This document shows, piece by piece, positions 8,293 through 15,770 of a stretch of 64,000 bases of DNA. A program made the position numbers and the translations under genes. The stretch's first letter is position 1. Every line of letters starts with the position of its first letter. A model generated the notes under the pieces. That model was not told where the DNA came from, did not search any database, and was given only the letters and a program-made list of their open reading frames with translations. The stretch is from Alteraurantiacibacter aquimixticola (GTDB taxonomy: Bacteria > Pseudomonadota > Alphaproteobacteria > Sphingomonadales > Sphingomonadaceae): assembly GCF_004965515.1 (NCBI RefSeq), contig NZ_SSHH01000001.1, positions 1,309,037-1,373,036 on the forward strand, written 5' to 3'.

Positions 8293-9492
8293 CACAGTTA
8301 TCCCGACGCAAAAGCTGTAGTCCGCGCCCTTTCGCCGGATGAGGCAGTGATTCTGAACCGCCCGCATGCCGCGGCGCGGGCAGCACGCTTTTTTGCCGAG
8401 AAGTTTCCGGGCACCGCCATGTATGCGGTGAAGGCGAATCCCTCGCCCGATCTGATTCGCATCCTGTGGGACGCGGGCATCACCCATTACGACGTCGCCT
8501 CCATCGCCGAAGTGCGCATGGTGCGCGAAGTCCTGCCGGAAGCGAAGCTGTGCTTCATGCATCCCGTGAAGACCTCCAGCGCCATTCGCGAGGCCTATTT
8601 CACCCATGGCGTGAGGACTTTCAGCCTCGATACGCTGGAAGAACTGGCGAAGATCGTCGACGCGACGACCAATGAGGCGGGCGAAGCAGCAAGCGACCTG
8701 CAGCTGCTGGTGCGCCTGCGCGTTTCTTCCGAACATTCCGAGCTCTCTCTGGCAGCGAAGTTCGGTGTCGACCTCGCCGATGCAGCGCCGCTGCTGCAGG
8801 AAACCCGCCAGCATTGCGATGCGTTGGGCATCTGCTTCCATGTCGGCAGCCAGGCGATGACGCCCTTTGCCTATGTCCAGGCGCTGGAACGCGTGCGCGC
8901 CGCGATTGCCGAGGCGGCTGTGACCGTGGACATCGTGGATGTCGGTGGCGGTTTCCCCAGCGTCTATCCCGATCTCGATCCGCCGGCGATGGAAGACTAT
9001 TTCGCACAGATCCACCGCCACTTCGAAGCGCTGCCGATTTCCTATTCGGCGGAGCTTTGGGGTGAGCCGGGCCGCGCGCTGTGCGCCGAATATTCCAGCC
9101 TGATCGTGAAGGTGGAAAAGCGCCGCGGGAACGAACTCTACATCAATGACGGCGCCTATGGCGCGCTATTCGATGCCGCGCATGTCGACTGGCGCTTTCC
9201 GGTCGTGGCGCTTGAGGACGACCTTTTGCAGCCGGTCGCGGAATTCTCCTTCTACGGCCCGACCTGTGACGATGCCGATTACATGAAGGGCCCGTTCCTG
9301 CTGCCCGAGGATATCCAGGCCGGCGATTTCATCGAGATCGGCATGCTTGGCGCCTATGGCGCGGCGATGCAGACGCGTTTCAACGGCTTCGGCGCGACGC
9401 AGGGCTATGTGGTGGAGAACGAACCGATGTTCAGCCTCTATCGCGGCGATCGCCCGACGCCTGCCAGCGACAATGTGGTGAGCTTGCGCTGA
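8290..9492 (+). CDS. Ornithine (lysine/ornithine) decarboxylase, alanine-racemase fold
   Basis: Converts ornithine to putrescine with PLP. This is the eukaryotic-like, fold type III enzyme: 400 residues, PLP lysine in AVKANPSP near residue 40, the substrate/phosphate region GGGFPS near 220, and the active-site cysteine motif GPTCDDADYM near 327 at the dimer interface. The start is TTG at 8290: the conserved protein begins at HSYPDAKAV and no ATG lies nearby; a GGGGG at 8276-8280 serves as ribosome site. Translation is probably controlled by the structured leader and its short frame. It should supply putrescine for the DHS-like enzyme at 5399. Some relatives also accept lysine. Confidence 0.93.
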   Translation: MHSYPDAKAVVRALSPDEAVILNRPHAAARAARFFAEKFPGTAMYAVKANPSPDLIRILWDAGITHYDVASIAEVRMVREVLPEAKLCFMHPVKTSSAIREAYFTHGVRTFSLDTLEELAKIVDATTNEAGEAASDLQLLVRLRVSSEHSELSLAAKFGVDLADAAPLLQETRQHCDALGICFHVGSQAMTPFAYVQALERVRAAIAEAAVTVDIVDVGGGFPSVYPDLDPPAMEDYFAQIHRHFEALPISYSAELWGEPGRALCAEYSSLIVKVEKRRGNELYINDGAYGALFDAAHVDWRFPVVALEDDLLQPVAEFSFYGPTCDDADYMKGPFLLPEDIQAGDFIEIGMLGAYGAAMQTRFNGFGATQGYVVENEPMFSLYRGDRPTPASDNVVSLR

Positions 9493-9499
9493 CAAGCGA

Positions 9500-9528
9500 A
9501 AGGGGCCGGAGATCGCCTCCAGCCCCTT
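9500..9528. terminator. Bidirectional hairpin between convergent genes
   Basis: AAGGGGCCGGAG and CTCCAGCCCCTT form a 12-bp stem with one mismatch and a short loop. It lies in the 60-base gap between the stop of the decarboxylase (plus) and the stop of the cytochrome gene (minus), the right place for a shared terminator. There is no strong T run on either side. Confidence 0.65.
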
Positions 9529-9552
9529 CGTTCACAACAGCCGTATCGGCGA

Positions 9553-10092
9553 TCAGTCGAAAATGCTGATCCCGCGCGATTCGCGCTCGGTGGATTCGTG
9601 CAGGATGCCCTGGGTGGGCACGTCGGGCTTGAACAGCTCGTGGCAGGCGAGGCAGTTCTCTACCAGCCGGTCGCCGATGGCGCGCCATGCCTCCACATCC
9701 TCGGATCGCGCCTCGACCAGCGGCAAGGCGTCCTGGCCGATCTGCGTCAGCTCATCGGAATGCTGCCGCCAGTCGAAATTGTTGGCCCATTGTTCGTCGA
9801 ATTCGCCGGTTCCGGGCACCTTGATGATCTGGCCGCCCAGGATCATGTCGTAAACGGCGCCGCGCACCTGGTCCCAGTCATGGTCATCACGCGGCATGTC
9901 GCCATTGCCCACGGCCCAGATGAAGTCGGCGGACTGGTCGATGATCCCGACCATCGAGGCATTTATGCTGACCGGTAGCGACTGCAGGCCCGCCGTTGCC
10001 TCTGCGTCGGCCGCATCCTGCGCTTCCTGCTGGCAAGACGCGAGCGACAGGGCGGCGAGCGGAAGCGCAAGCGTAGCGATGATCCGTTTCAT
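9553..10092 (-). CDS. Cytochrome c prime/c556-like haem lipoprotein
   Basis: 179 residues. A signal peptide ends in a lipobox (LSLASC, lipid on the Cys near residue 20). A single haem-binding motif NCLACH lies near the C-terminus, the layout of four-helix cytochromes c' and c556. The middle is acidic and helical. It probably carries electrons or binds small ligands such as NO in the periplasm, anchored to a membrane. The partner is unknown, and hemA next door on the same strand is likely coincidence or loose haem context. The start at MKRIIATL (10092) is preferred over the upstream ATG at 10143, because the signal peptide begins there. Confidence 0.85.
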   Translation of the reverse strand: MKRIIATLALPLAALSLASCQQEAQDAADAEATAGLQSLPVSINASMVGIIDQSADFIWAVGNGDMPRDDHDWDQVRGAVYDMILGGQIIKVPGTGEFDEQWANNFDWRQHSDELTQIGQDALPLVEARSEDVEAWRAIGDRLVENCLACHELFKPDVPTQGILHESTERESRGISIFD

Positions 10093-10219
10093 AATGTTTC
10101 TCCCCTTGGTCGGGCCGACGAGCTTCGCAAGCCCATTGGCCATGGTCGAGGGATAGCGGGGTCGTGGCGAGCCCGCTTTGACGCAGATCAGTTTGTCATT
10201 GGGGTGACGGGCAGGCCGC

Positions 10220-11440
10220 CTAGGCCGCCTTCTGCAGTTCCAGTTCCAGCCTATCCCAGATTTCCACCAGAGCCTGCGTCAGCTCGTCCATCATCTCCGC
10301 CGTATGGGCAGGACCGGGCGTGAAGCGCAGGCGTTCCGTGCCGCGCGGCACGGTGGGGAAATTGATCGGCTGCACATAGACGCCATATTCGGCGAGCAGC
10401 ATGTCGCTGATCTTCTTGGCGCGCACCGGATCGCCCACCATCAGCGGGACGATGTGCGTGGTGCTGTCCATCACCGGCAGGCCGGCATCGCGGAACTTCT
10501 GCTTCAGCAAAGCGGCCGCGGCCTGCTGACCGTCCCGCTCGACGCTCGATTGCTTCAGGTGCCGCACGGCTGCCAGCACGCCCGCCACCAGCACGGGGCT
10601 GAGCGAGGTGGTGAAGATGAAGCCCGGTGCATAGGAGCGGATGCAGTCGATAACCTTGCGGCTCGAAGCGACATAGCCGCCCATCACGCCGAATGCCTTG
10701 CCCAGCGTGCCTTCGATCAGGTCGATGCGATGGGCAGCATTGTCGCGTTCGGAAATGCCGCCGCCGTGGTCGCCATACATGCCCACGGCGTGGACCTCGT
10801 CGACATAGGTGAGGGCATTGTACTTATCAGCCAGGTCGCAAATCGCGTGGATCGGGGCGACGTCACCATCCATCGAATAGACGCTTTCGAATGCGATCAG
10901 CTTCGGCACGTCCGGATCCTCGGCGGCGAGCAACTGTTCAAGATGCTCGACATCGTTGTGGCGGAAAATGCGCTTCTCGCAGCCCGAATTGCGGATCCCG
11001 GCGATCATGCTGGCATGGTTCAGCTCATCGGAGAAGATGATGCAGCCGGGCAGCAGTTTGGCGAGGGTGGACAGCGTCGCATCGTTGGAAACGTATCCGC
11101 TGGTGAACAGCAGCGCGGCTTCCTTGCCGTGCAGGTCCGCCAGTTCTTCTTCCAGCTGAATGTGGTAATGCGTGTTGCCGCCGATATTGCGCGTGCCGCC
11201 GGAGCCTGCGCCGACATCGTGCAGCGCCTCTTCCATGGCGGCGACAACCTTGGGGTGCTGGCCCATGGCGAGATAGTCGTTCGAGCACCATACGGTGATC
11301 GGCTTCGGGCCGTTATGACCGGCGAAGCAGCGCGCGTTCGGGAAGGCGCCCTTGTTGCGCAAGATATCGATGAAGACGCGGTAGCGCCCCTCGGCATGCA
11401 GCCGGTCGATCGCCTGGTCGAATATCTGGTCGTAGTTCAG
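10220..11440 (-). CDS. hemA: 5-aminolevulinate synthase
   Basis: Condenses glycine with succinyl-CoA to form 5-aminolevulinate (Shemin route), typical of Alphaproteobacteria. PLP fold type I; motifs [15 protein letters not shown], the [11 protein letters not shown]sp, and the PLP lysine in [13 protein letters not shown]. The conserved protein begins [14 protein letters not shown], and the codon before it is CTG (11440-11438), not ATG; about 406 residues from here matches the family. Alternatives in frame are TTG at 11503 or ATG at 11608, which would overlap the end of murI and add 21 or 56 non-conserved residues. The inverted repeat at 11532-11546 would then be coding for the longest form. 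Confidence 0.93.
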   Translation of the reverse strand: MNYDQIFDQAIDRLHAEGRYRVFIDILRNKGAFPNARCFAGHNGPKPITVWCSNDYLAMGQHPKVVAAMEEALHDVGAGSGGTRNIGGNTHYHIQLEEELADLHGKEAALLFTSGYVSNDATLSTLAKLLPGCIIFSDELNHASMIAGIRNSGCEKRIFRHNDVEHLEQLLAAEDPDVPKLIAFESVYSMDGDVAPIHAICDLADKYNALTYVDEVHAVGMYGDHGGGISERDNAAHRIDLIEGTLGKAFGVMGGYVASSRKVIDCIRSYAPGFIFTTSLSPVLVAGVLAAVRHLKQSSVERDGQQAAAALLKQKFRDAGLPVMDSTTHIVPLMVGDPVRAKKISDMLLAEYGVYVQPINFPTVPRGTERLRFTPGPAHTAEMMDELTQALVEIWDRLELELQKAA

Positions 11441-11531
11441 CGTACTTGTCCGATCAGCGCCGCTTTCAGGTGCGCGGCCTCGAGTCCCGGCGGACTTAGT
11501 CAATCCGGCCCGCGGTTTAAAGAACGATGTT

Positions 11532-11546
11532 TGCGAAGGATTCGCA
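11532..11546. promoter_or_regulatory. Perfect inverted repeat upstream of hemA, candidate operator
   Basis: TGCGAA-GGA-TTCGCA, a perfect 6-bp inverted repeat with a 3-base spacer, lies right after the murI stop and about 92 bases before the conserved start of hemA. The spacing and shape resemble sites bound by dimeric regulators; the geometry is like the iron-control element of Irr (TTC/GAA arms) but the sequence differs. It is too short, and lacks a T run, to be a good terminator. Confidence 0.35.
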
Positions 11547-12344
11547 TCACAGTGAGCAGATTTTTGCGATTCCGTAGGGTTCGAACGCTTGAAGGAGAGC
11601 AGGGTCATCGTGTTTATCACCGGTCACGATTGCAAAGTCGGGTTGCTGCCGGTCGAATGACTGGCCCTGCGTGAGATAGGCGATGCGACGGGCGATACCT
11701 TGCGCTCCGTCAACAAAATTCACTTTCCCACCGAAAGCCGCGCCAAGTTCATCCTCCAGCAGCGGGAAGTGGGTGCAGGCGAGCACGGCCGTGTCGATAT
11801 CCGCGCCGCCTGCCTGCGCGCGAAGTCCTTCAACGGCCCGCGCAAAGATGGCCGGGTCGGGTGTGCCGCCCCGCAGCTTCAGTTCGGCCGCGCCGACCAG
11901 TTCGGGAGCGGCATGCCGAAGCAATGTCTTGTCGGAGGCGAACTCGGCTTCGAGATTGTCGACATATGCCTGGCGGATGGTCGCCGCCGTACCGAGCAGG
12001 CCGATCACACCGGTCTTCGTCATTTCGGCAGCGGGTTTTATCGCGGGCACGGTGCCTACGATCGGCGTCTCCAGCACCTCGCGGACCATGCCGAGAGCGA
12101 TGGTCGACGCGGTGTTGCAGGCGATGCAGATCAGGCGCGGGTGATAACGCTCCGCCAGCCTTCCCAGCAGTCCGGCCACGCGTGCAGCAATCTCTGCCTC
12201 GGTCTTGTCGCCATAGGGGAGGGCGGCCTGGTCGGCGACATAGATCACCGGCGCATCGGGCAGCAGCTTGCGCACCTCGGCCAGCACGCTGAGCCCGCCG
12301 ACGCCGGAATCGAAAATCAGGATGGGGGCGGCAGGATCGACCAT
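11547..12344 (-). CDS. murI: Glutamate racemase
   Basis: Makes D-glutamate for peptidoglycan. 265 residues, cofactor-independent Asp/Glu racemase fold. The two catalytic cysteines are in CIACNTAST near residue 73 and [10 protein letters not shown] near 190; the N-terminal [11 protein letters not shown] is the classic substrate loop. It lies between the LuxR/EF-hand gene upstream and hemA downstream on the same strand, with 47 and about 106 bases between coding parts. Confidence 0.97.
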   Translation of the reverse strand: MVDPAAPILIFDSGVGGLSVLAEVRKLLPDAPVIYVADQAALPYGDKTEAEIAARVAGLLGRLAERYHPRLICIACNTASTIALGMVREVLETPIVGTVPAIKPAAEMTKTGVIGLLGTAATIRQAYVDNLEAEFASDKTLLRHAAPELVGAAELKLRGGTPDPAIFARAVEGLRAQAGGADIDTAVLACTHFPLLEDELGAAFGGKVNFVDGAQGIARRIAYLTQGQSFDRQQPDFAIVTGDKHDDPALLQAFEPYGIAKICSL

Positions 12345-12391
12345 GGCGCGCAGCGATGGCCGAGGGCCTGCCGACCGTCAAGCGGAGGTTC

Positions 12392-13150
12392 TTACTGGCG
12401 GCTTTCCCAATCTGCGGGCAGCAAGGGAATGCCGCGCTCGAGGAACTGCGGAAGAATTATGCCGGCAAATTCCTCGTGACTGACACGACCATCGCCGTCC
12501 GTGTCGGAATCTGCGAGGTACCGCGCCCATGCCTCCTCGCCTTCGAGCCGCTCAGTGATGTTGGCCTCTTCGAAGGCGAGAGGCTCGCCCGTCTCCGAGG
12601 AGCCGACAATGACCAGCGACTCTGGTCCCTCTTCCTGCTCGATATAGCCGGATCCGTCCTTGTCCTGCCTGTCGAACATGCCGCGCACAAATTCGCGTAC
12701 ACGCTCCGGCGTGGCCGGGGCGTATTGGAGTTCCGACGGGTTGCCGGGATTACCCTGTGTCGTCCCGGCAGCTTCATGTATCGACACGGCGGCGTCAGTG
12801 CCCCCTTGCTGACTGAAAACAAGAAGGGCGGCTGCCAAAATAGTCATGATCATAACTCCCAATGCCAGTGGTCTGGAGAACCACCTGTTGCCTGGAAGGG
12901 TCGCTGTTTCGAGGTCCGGCGACTGGGCTACCGGCTGCTGGTACCCTTCCGCATCGGCCAACAGCCGCGCAGCTTCCAGCGAGGAACTCACGCCCAGCTT
13001 GGTGCGCGCCATCTTCAGCCGCTTCTCGACCGCATAGTATGAAATGCCGAAGTCGAGCGCGATTTCCTTGGCGGTCTTGTGCTGCAGCCAAGCGCGCAGC
13101 ACTTGCTTCTCCCGCTCAGTCAGGCGGTTGATGGGTGTCCTCTCGTCCAT
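12392..13150 (-). CDS. Membrane-anchored LuxR-type regulator with periplasmic EF-hand pair
   Basis: 252 residues with an unusual order of parts. Residues 8-65 are a LuxR/GerE helix-turn-helix (LTEREKQVLRAWL, KTAKEIALDFGIS, VEKRLKMARTKLGV). A single membrane helix follows at about 95-114 (LALGVMIMTILAAALLVFSQ). The C-terminal part, expected in the periplasm, has two canonical EF-hand loops: DKDGSGYIEQEE at 163-174 and DTDGDGRVSHEE at 216-227. The layout suggests a one-component sensor that reads periplasmic calcium and binds DNA from the membrane, like ToxR in topology. Targets are unknown; murI is the next gene on the strand. ATG at 13150 is preferred over 13180, where the added residues look unstructured. 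Confidence 0.85.
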   Translation of the reverse strand: MDERTPINRLTEREKQVLRAWLQHKTAKEIALDFGISYYAVEKRLKMARTKLGVSSSLEAARLLADAEGYQQPVAQSPDLETATLPGNRWFSRPLALGVMIMTILAAALLVFSQQGGTDAAVSIHEAAGTTQGNPGNPSELQYAPATPERVREFVRGMFDRQDKDGSGYIEQEEGPESLVIVGSSETGEPLAFEEANITERLEGEEAWARYLADSDTDGDGRVSHEEFAGIILPQFLERGIPLLPADWESRQ

Positions 13151-13284
13151 GCTTGCAGCGATAGGCGGAACGAGCGGCAAACCAAAGTGCGGTCGGTTGG
13201 TACCATTCGCCTTTAACGCCGCGTTGCTCCGGCGCGGATCAGATTCAGACTGCCAATCAGCGCACCAGCGGTTATGGGTGGGTC

Positions 13285-13866
13285 ATGGACTGGCTCTACG
13301 CGCTTCTACTCGGTTACATTTCCGGATCTATCCCTTTCGGCCTGCTGCTGGCCATGGCGGCGGGCAAGGGCGATGTACGCAAGATCGGCAGTGGCAATAT
13401 CGGCGCGACCAATGTGCTGCGCACGGGCAGCAAGTGGCTGGCTGCGGGAACGCTCTTGCTGGACCTCGCCAAGGGGTTCCTGCCGGTTTTCCTCGCTTGG
13501 CGGTACTTTCCGCAAGGGGTGCCATTCGCCGCACTGGGCGCAGTACTGGGCCATTGTTTCCCGGTCTGGCTGAAGTTCAAAGGTGGCAAGGGCGTTGCGA
13601 CCAATGCGGGCGTCGCCTTCGGCATCGCATGGCCCATTGGGCTGGCCTATGCCGCCGTGTGGCTGGGCTTGCTGGCGGCACTGCGGATCAGCTCGGTGGC
13701 CGGGATGAGCGCGGTGGTCGCCGCTGCCATTGCCGCTGCCGTGCTGGGCTACATGGCATTCGTGCCGGTCCTTACCGCCATCGCGGTGCTGGTGATCTTC
13801 CTCCACCGCGAGAATTTGAAGCGCCTGCGCGAGGGGACCGAACCGCGCATCGGCGGCAAGAAGTGA
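13285..13866 (+). CDS. plsY: Glycerol-3-phosphate acyltransferase (acyl-phosphate dependent)
   Basis: Integral membrane enzyme that moves an acyl group from acyl-phosphate to glycerol-3-phosphate, the first step of phospholipid synthesis. 193 residues with several membrane helices. The three conserved motifs are visible: SGSIPFG near residue 13, GSGNIGATNVLRTG near 36 and KFKGGKGVATNAG near 98. Its TGA stop overlaps the dprA ATG (TGATG at 13864-13868), so the two are co-translated. Confidence 0.96.
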   Translation: MDWLYALLLGYISGSIPFGLLLAMAAGKGDVRKIGSGNIGATNVLRTGSKWLAAGTLLLDLAKGFLPVFLAWRYFPQGVPFAALGAVLGHCFPVWLKFKGGKGVATNAGVAFGIAWPIGLAYAAVWLGLLAALRISSVAGMSAVVAAAIAAAVLGYMAFVPVLTAIAVLVIFLHRENLKRLREGTEPRIGGKK

Positions 13867-14972
13867 TGGCGACGGCCACGCTTGGTCAGGATGAGGCCTT
13901 TGCCCGCATCCGCTTGCTCCGCTCTCCCAATATCGGCCCCGTCAGCTACGCCCAACTCCTGGCCCGTTTCGGCAATGCGCAGGCTGCGCTTGATGCGCTG
14001 CCCGACCTCGCTGCAAAGGGGAAACGCCAGTACCGCGCCGCACCCGGATCGCGGATCGAGGCGGAGGTGGCGGCGGTGCGCAAGGCCGGCGCGCGTTACC
14101 TCTTTCACGACATGCCGGAATATCCCGCCCTGTTGCGCGAAATCGACGGGTCGCCGCCGATTCTGACGGTGCGGGGTGACTTGTCGCTGGCAGCACGTCC
14201 CTGCGTTGCCATGGTCGGTGCGCGCAACGCCTCCGCCGCGGCCGTGAAGCTGGCGCGCGAATTTGCCACGGCGCTGGCGGCAGAGGGGCTGACGGTCGTC
14301 TCCGGCCTCGCTCGCGGCATCGACGGAGCAGCGCATGAAGGCGCGCTGCCCGCCACGATCGGCGTGATCGCCAGCGGCATCGACATTACCTATCCGCCGC
14401 AGCATGCCGATTTGCAGGAGCGGGTGGCGAGCGAGGGGCTGCTGATTGCCGAGGAGCCGCCGGGCACCGAACCGCGCGGCCAGCTCTTTCCCAAGCGCAA
14501 CCGCATTATCGCCGGGCTCAGCGCCGGGACACTGGTGGTGGAAGCCGCGCCCAAGTCCGGCTCGCTCATTACCGCCAGGCTGGCGGGCGAGGCGGGGCGC
14601 GAGGTCATGGCGATCCCCGGAAGCCCGCTCGAACCGCGCAGCGAAGGGTGTAACAGGCTGATCCGCGAAGGGGCGGTGCTGGTGCAGTCACCCGATGATG
14701 TGGTGGAGCTGCTCTCTTCCTTCGACGGTACGCCGCGCTCCACTTTCCGCGAACATGCCGTGCCTTTCGACCTCGGCGATTTCGAGCCCGATGCCGAAGC
14801 TGCCGACCCCGGTGACATCGCCGCTCTCCTCACCACCGCGCCCGTGCCGGTGGACGAGATCGTGCGCCAGAGCGGGCAGGGCGCGGGTGCCGTGCAGATG
14901 GCGCTGCTCGAGCTGGAGATTTCCGGGCGGCTTGCCCGTCACGCGGGTGGTCGTGTATCCCTCGTGCTTTGA
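13866..14972 (+). CDS. dprA: DNA-processing protein DprA
   Basis: Single-strand DNA-binding protein that loads RecA during natural transformation. 368 residues: an N-terminal helix-hairpin-like part, the Rossmann-like DprA core (VGARNASAAAVKLAREFA, SGLARGIDGAAHEGAL, FPKRNRIIAGLS, SGSLITARLAGEAGREV) and a C-terminal winged-helix domain from about 310 onward (PVPVDEIVRQSGQGAGAV). All core motifs are intact. Translationally coupled to plsY, an arrangement common in alphaproteobacteria. Its presence alone does not prove competence; no other com genes are in the window. Confidence 0.95.
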   Translation: MATATLGQDEAFARIRLLRSPNIGPVSYAQLLARFGNAQAALDALPDLAAKGKRQYRAAPGSRIEAEVAAVRKAGARYLFHDMPEYPALLREIDGSPPILTVRGDLSLAARPCVAMVGARNASAAAVKLAREFATALAAEGLTVVSGLARGIDGAAHEGALPATIGVIASGIDITYPPQHADLQERVASEGLLIAEEPPGTEPRGQLFPKRNRIIAGLSAGTLVVEAAPKSGSLITARLAGEAGREVMAIPGSPLEPRSEGCNRLIREGAVLVQSPDDVVELLSSFDGTPRSTFREHAVPFDLGDFEPDAEAADPGDIAALLTTAPVPVDEIVRQSGQGAGAVQMALLELEISGRLARHAGGRVSLVL

Positions 14973-14985
14973 AGGGGGGATTGGA

Positions 14986-15690
14986 ATGGCAAAATCGGTT
15001 GATGTAGGTGGTCTGCTCACGTCGATGACGGACCTCATTCGGGACAATTCGCGTGACGCGCTGCTCTATGTGCTCGTGATAGGTGGCATCGGTGCGCTGG
15101 GTGTCGCGACGGGACTGACATCGGTCGAAGAGTTCGATCTGTCGACGGGGTTCATGGTCGATGCGAACGACAGCCCCGGCAGCGGGTTGTTCGAACTCAT
15201 CGGCCTGATCGCGATGATCGTGGCTTCGTATTGGCTTGCCAGGCGTTACCTTGGCTCGCGGGGCCGGCTGAGGTCGGACGAGAATCGCTTCTGGTCCTAT
15301 CTGGGCATGGCAATCCTTTCAGGCATCGGCATCGTGATCGGTTTCGTCCTGCTGATCGTTCCCGGCATCTTCCTGCTCGTGCGGTGGTCGGCTGCCACGG
15401 GTTTCGTGATCGGCGAACAGCGCGGTGTGGTGGATTCGCTCTCGGCCAGCTGGGATGCGACAAAGGGACATGGCTGGACCATCTTCCTGGCCGCGCTGGT
15501 ACTCATCATCGGCCTGATCATCATTGGCGGCATCATAAGCTTGGTGTTCGGCCTGTTCGGCGCGACGCTGCTGGGCATCGTTTCCGCCTTCATGGAGGCT
15601 GCGGGCAACGCAATCACCATAGCTTTGGGCATCGCGATCTATTGCGCGGTGAGTGAAGGTGCCGAGCAGGTGGGTGAGGTGTTTTCCTGA
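14986..15690 (+). CDS. Multi-pass membrane protein of unknown function
   Basis: 234 residues with about five to six hydrophobic helices (for example LLYVLVIGGIGALGVATGL, MAILSGIGIVIGFVLLIVPG and FLAALVLIIGLIIIGGII). The central PGIFLLVRWSAATGFVIGE followed by a segment around SLSASWDATKGHGWTIF resembles the membrane part of bacterial YciC-type or glycerophosphodiester-phosphodiesterase-type membrane proteins, but I do not assign a function. ATG 14986 follows GGGGGGATTGGA. It lies between dprA (13 bases) and topA. Confidence 0.8.
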   Translation: MAKSVDVGGLLTSMTDLIRDNSRDALLYVLVIGGIGALGVATGLTSVEEFDLSTGFMVDANDSPGSGLFELIGLIAMIVASYWLARRYLGSRGRLRSDENRFWSYLGMAILSGIGIVIGFVLLIVPGIFLLVRWSAATGFVIGEQRGVVDSLSASWDATKGHGWTIFLAALVLIIGLIIIGGIISLVFGLFGATLLGIVSAFMEAAGNAITIALGIAIYCAVSEGAEQVGEVFS

Positions 15691-15770
15691 TACAAGACCG
15701 CTTGACGAATCCTGACGAGCCGCACCACCCTCGCGCGTACGTACACGTGTAGGGACAGTCTTTTTACATC

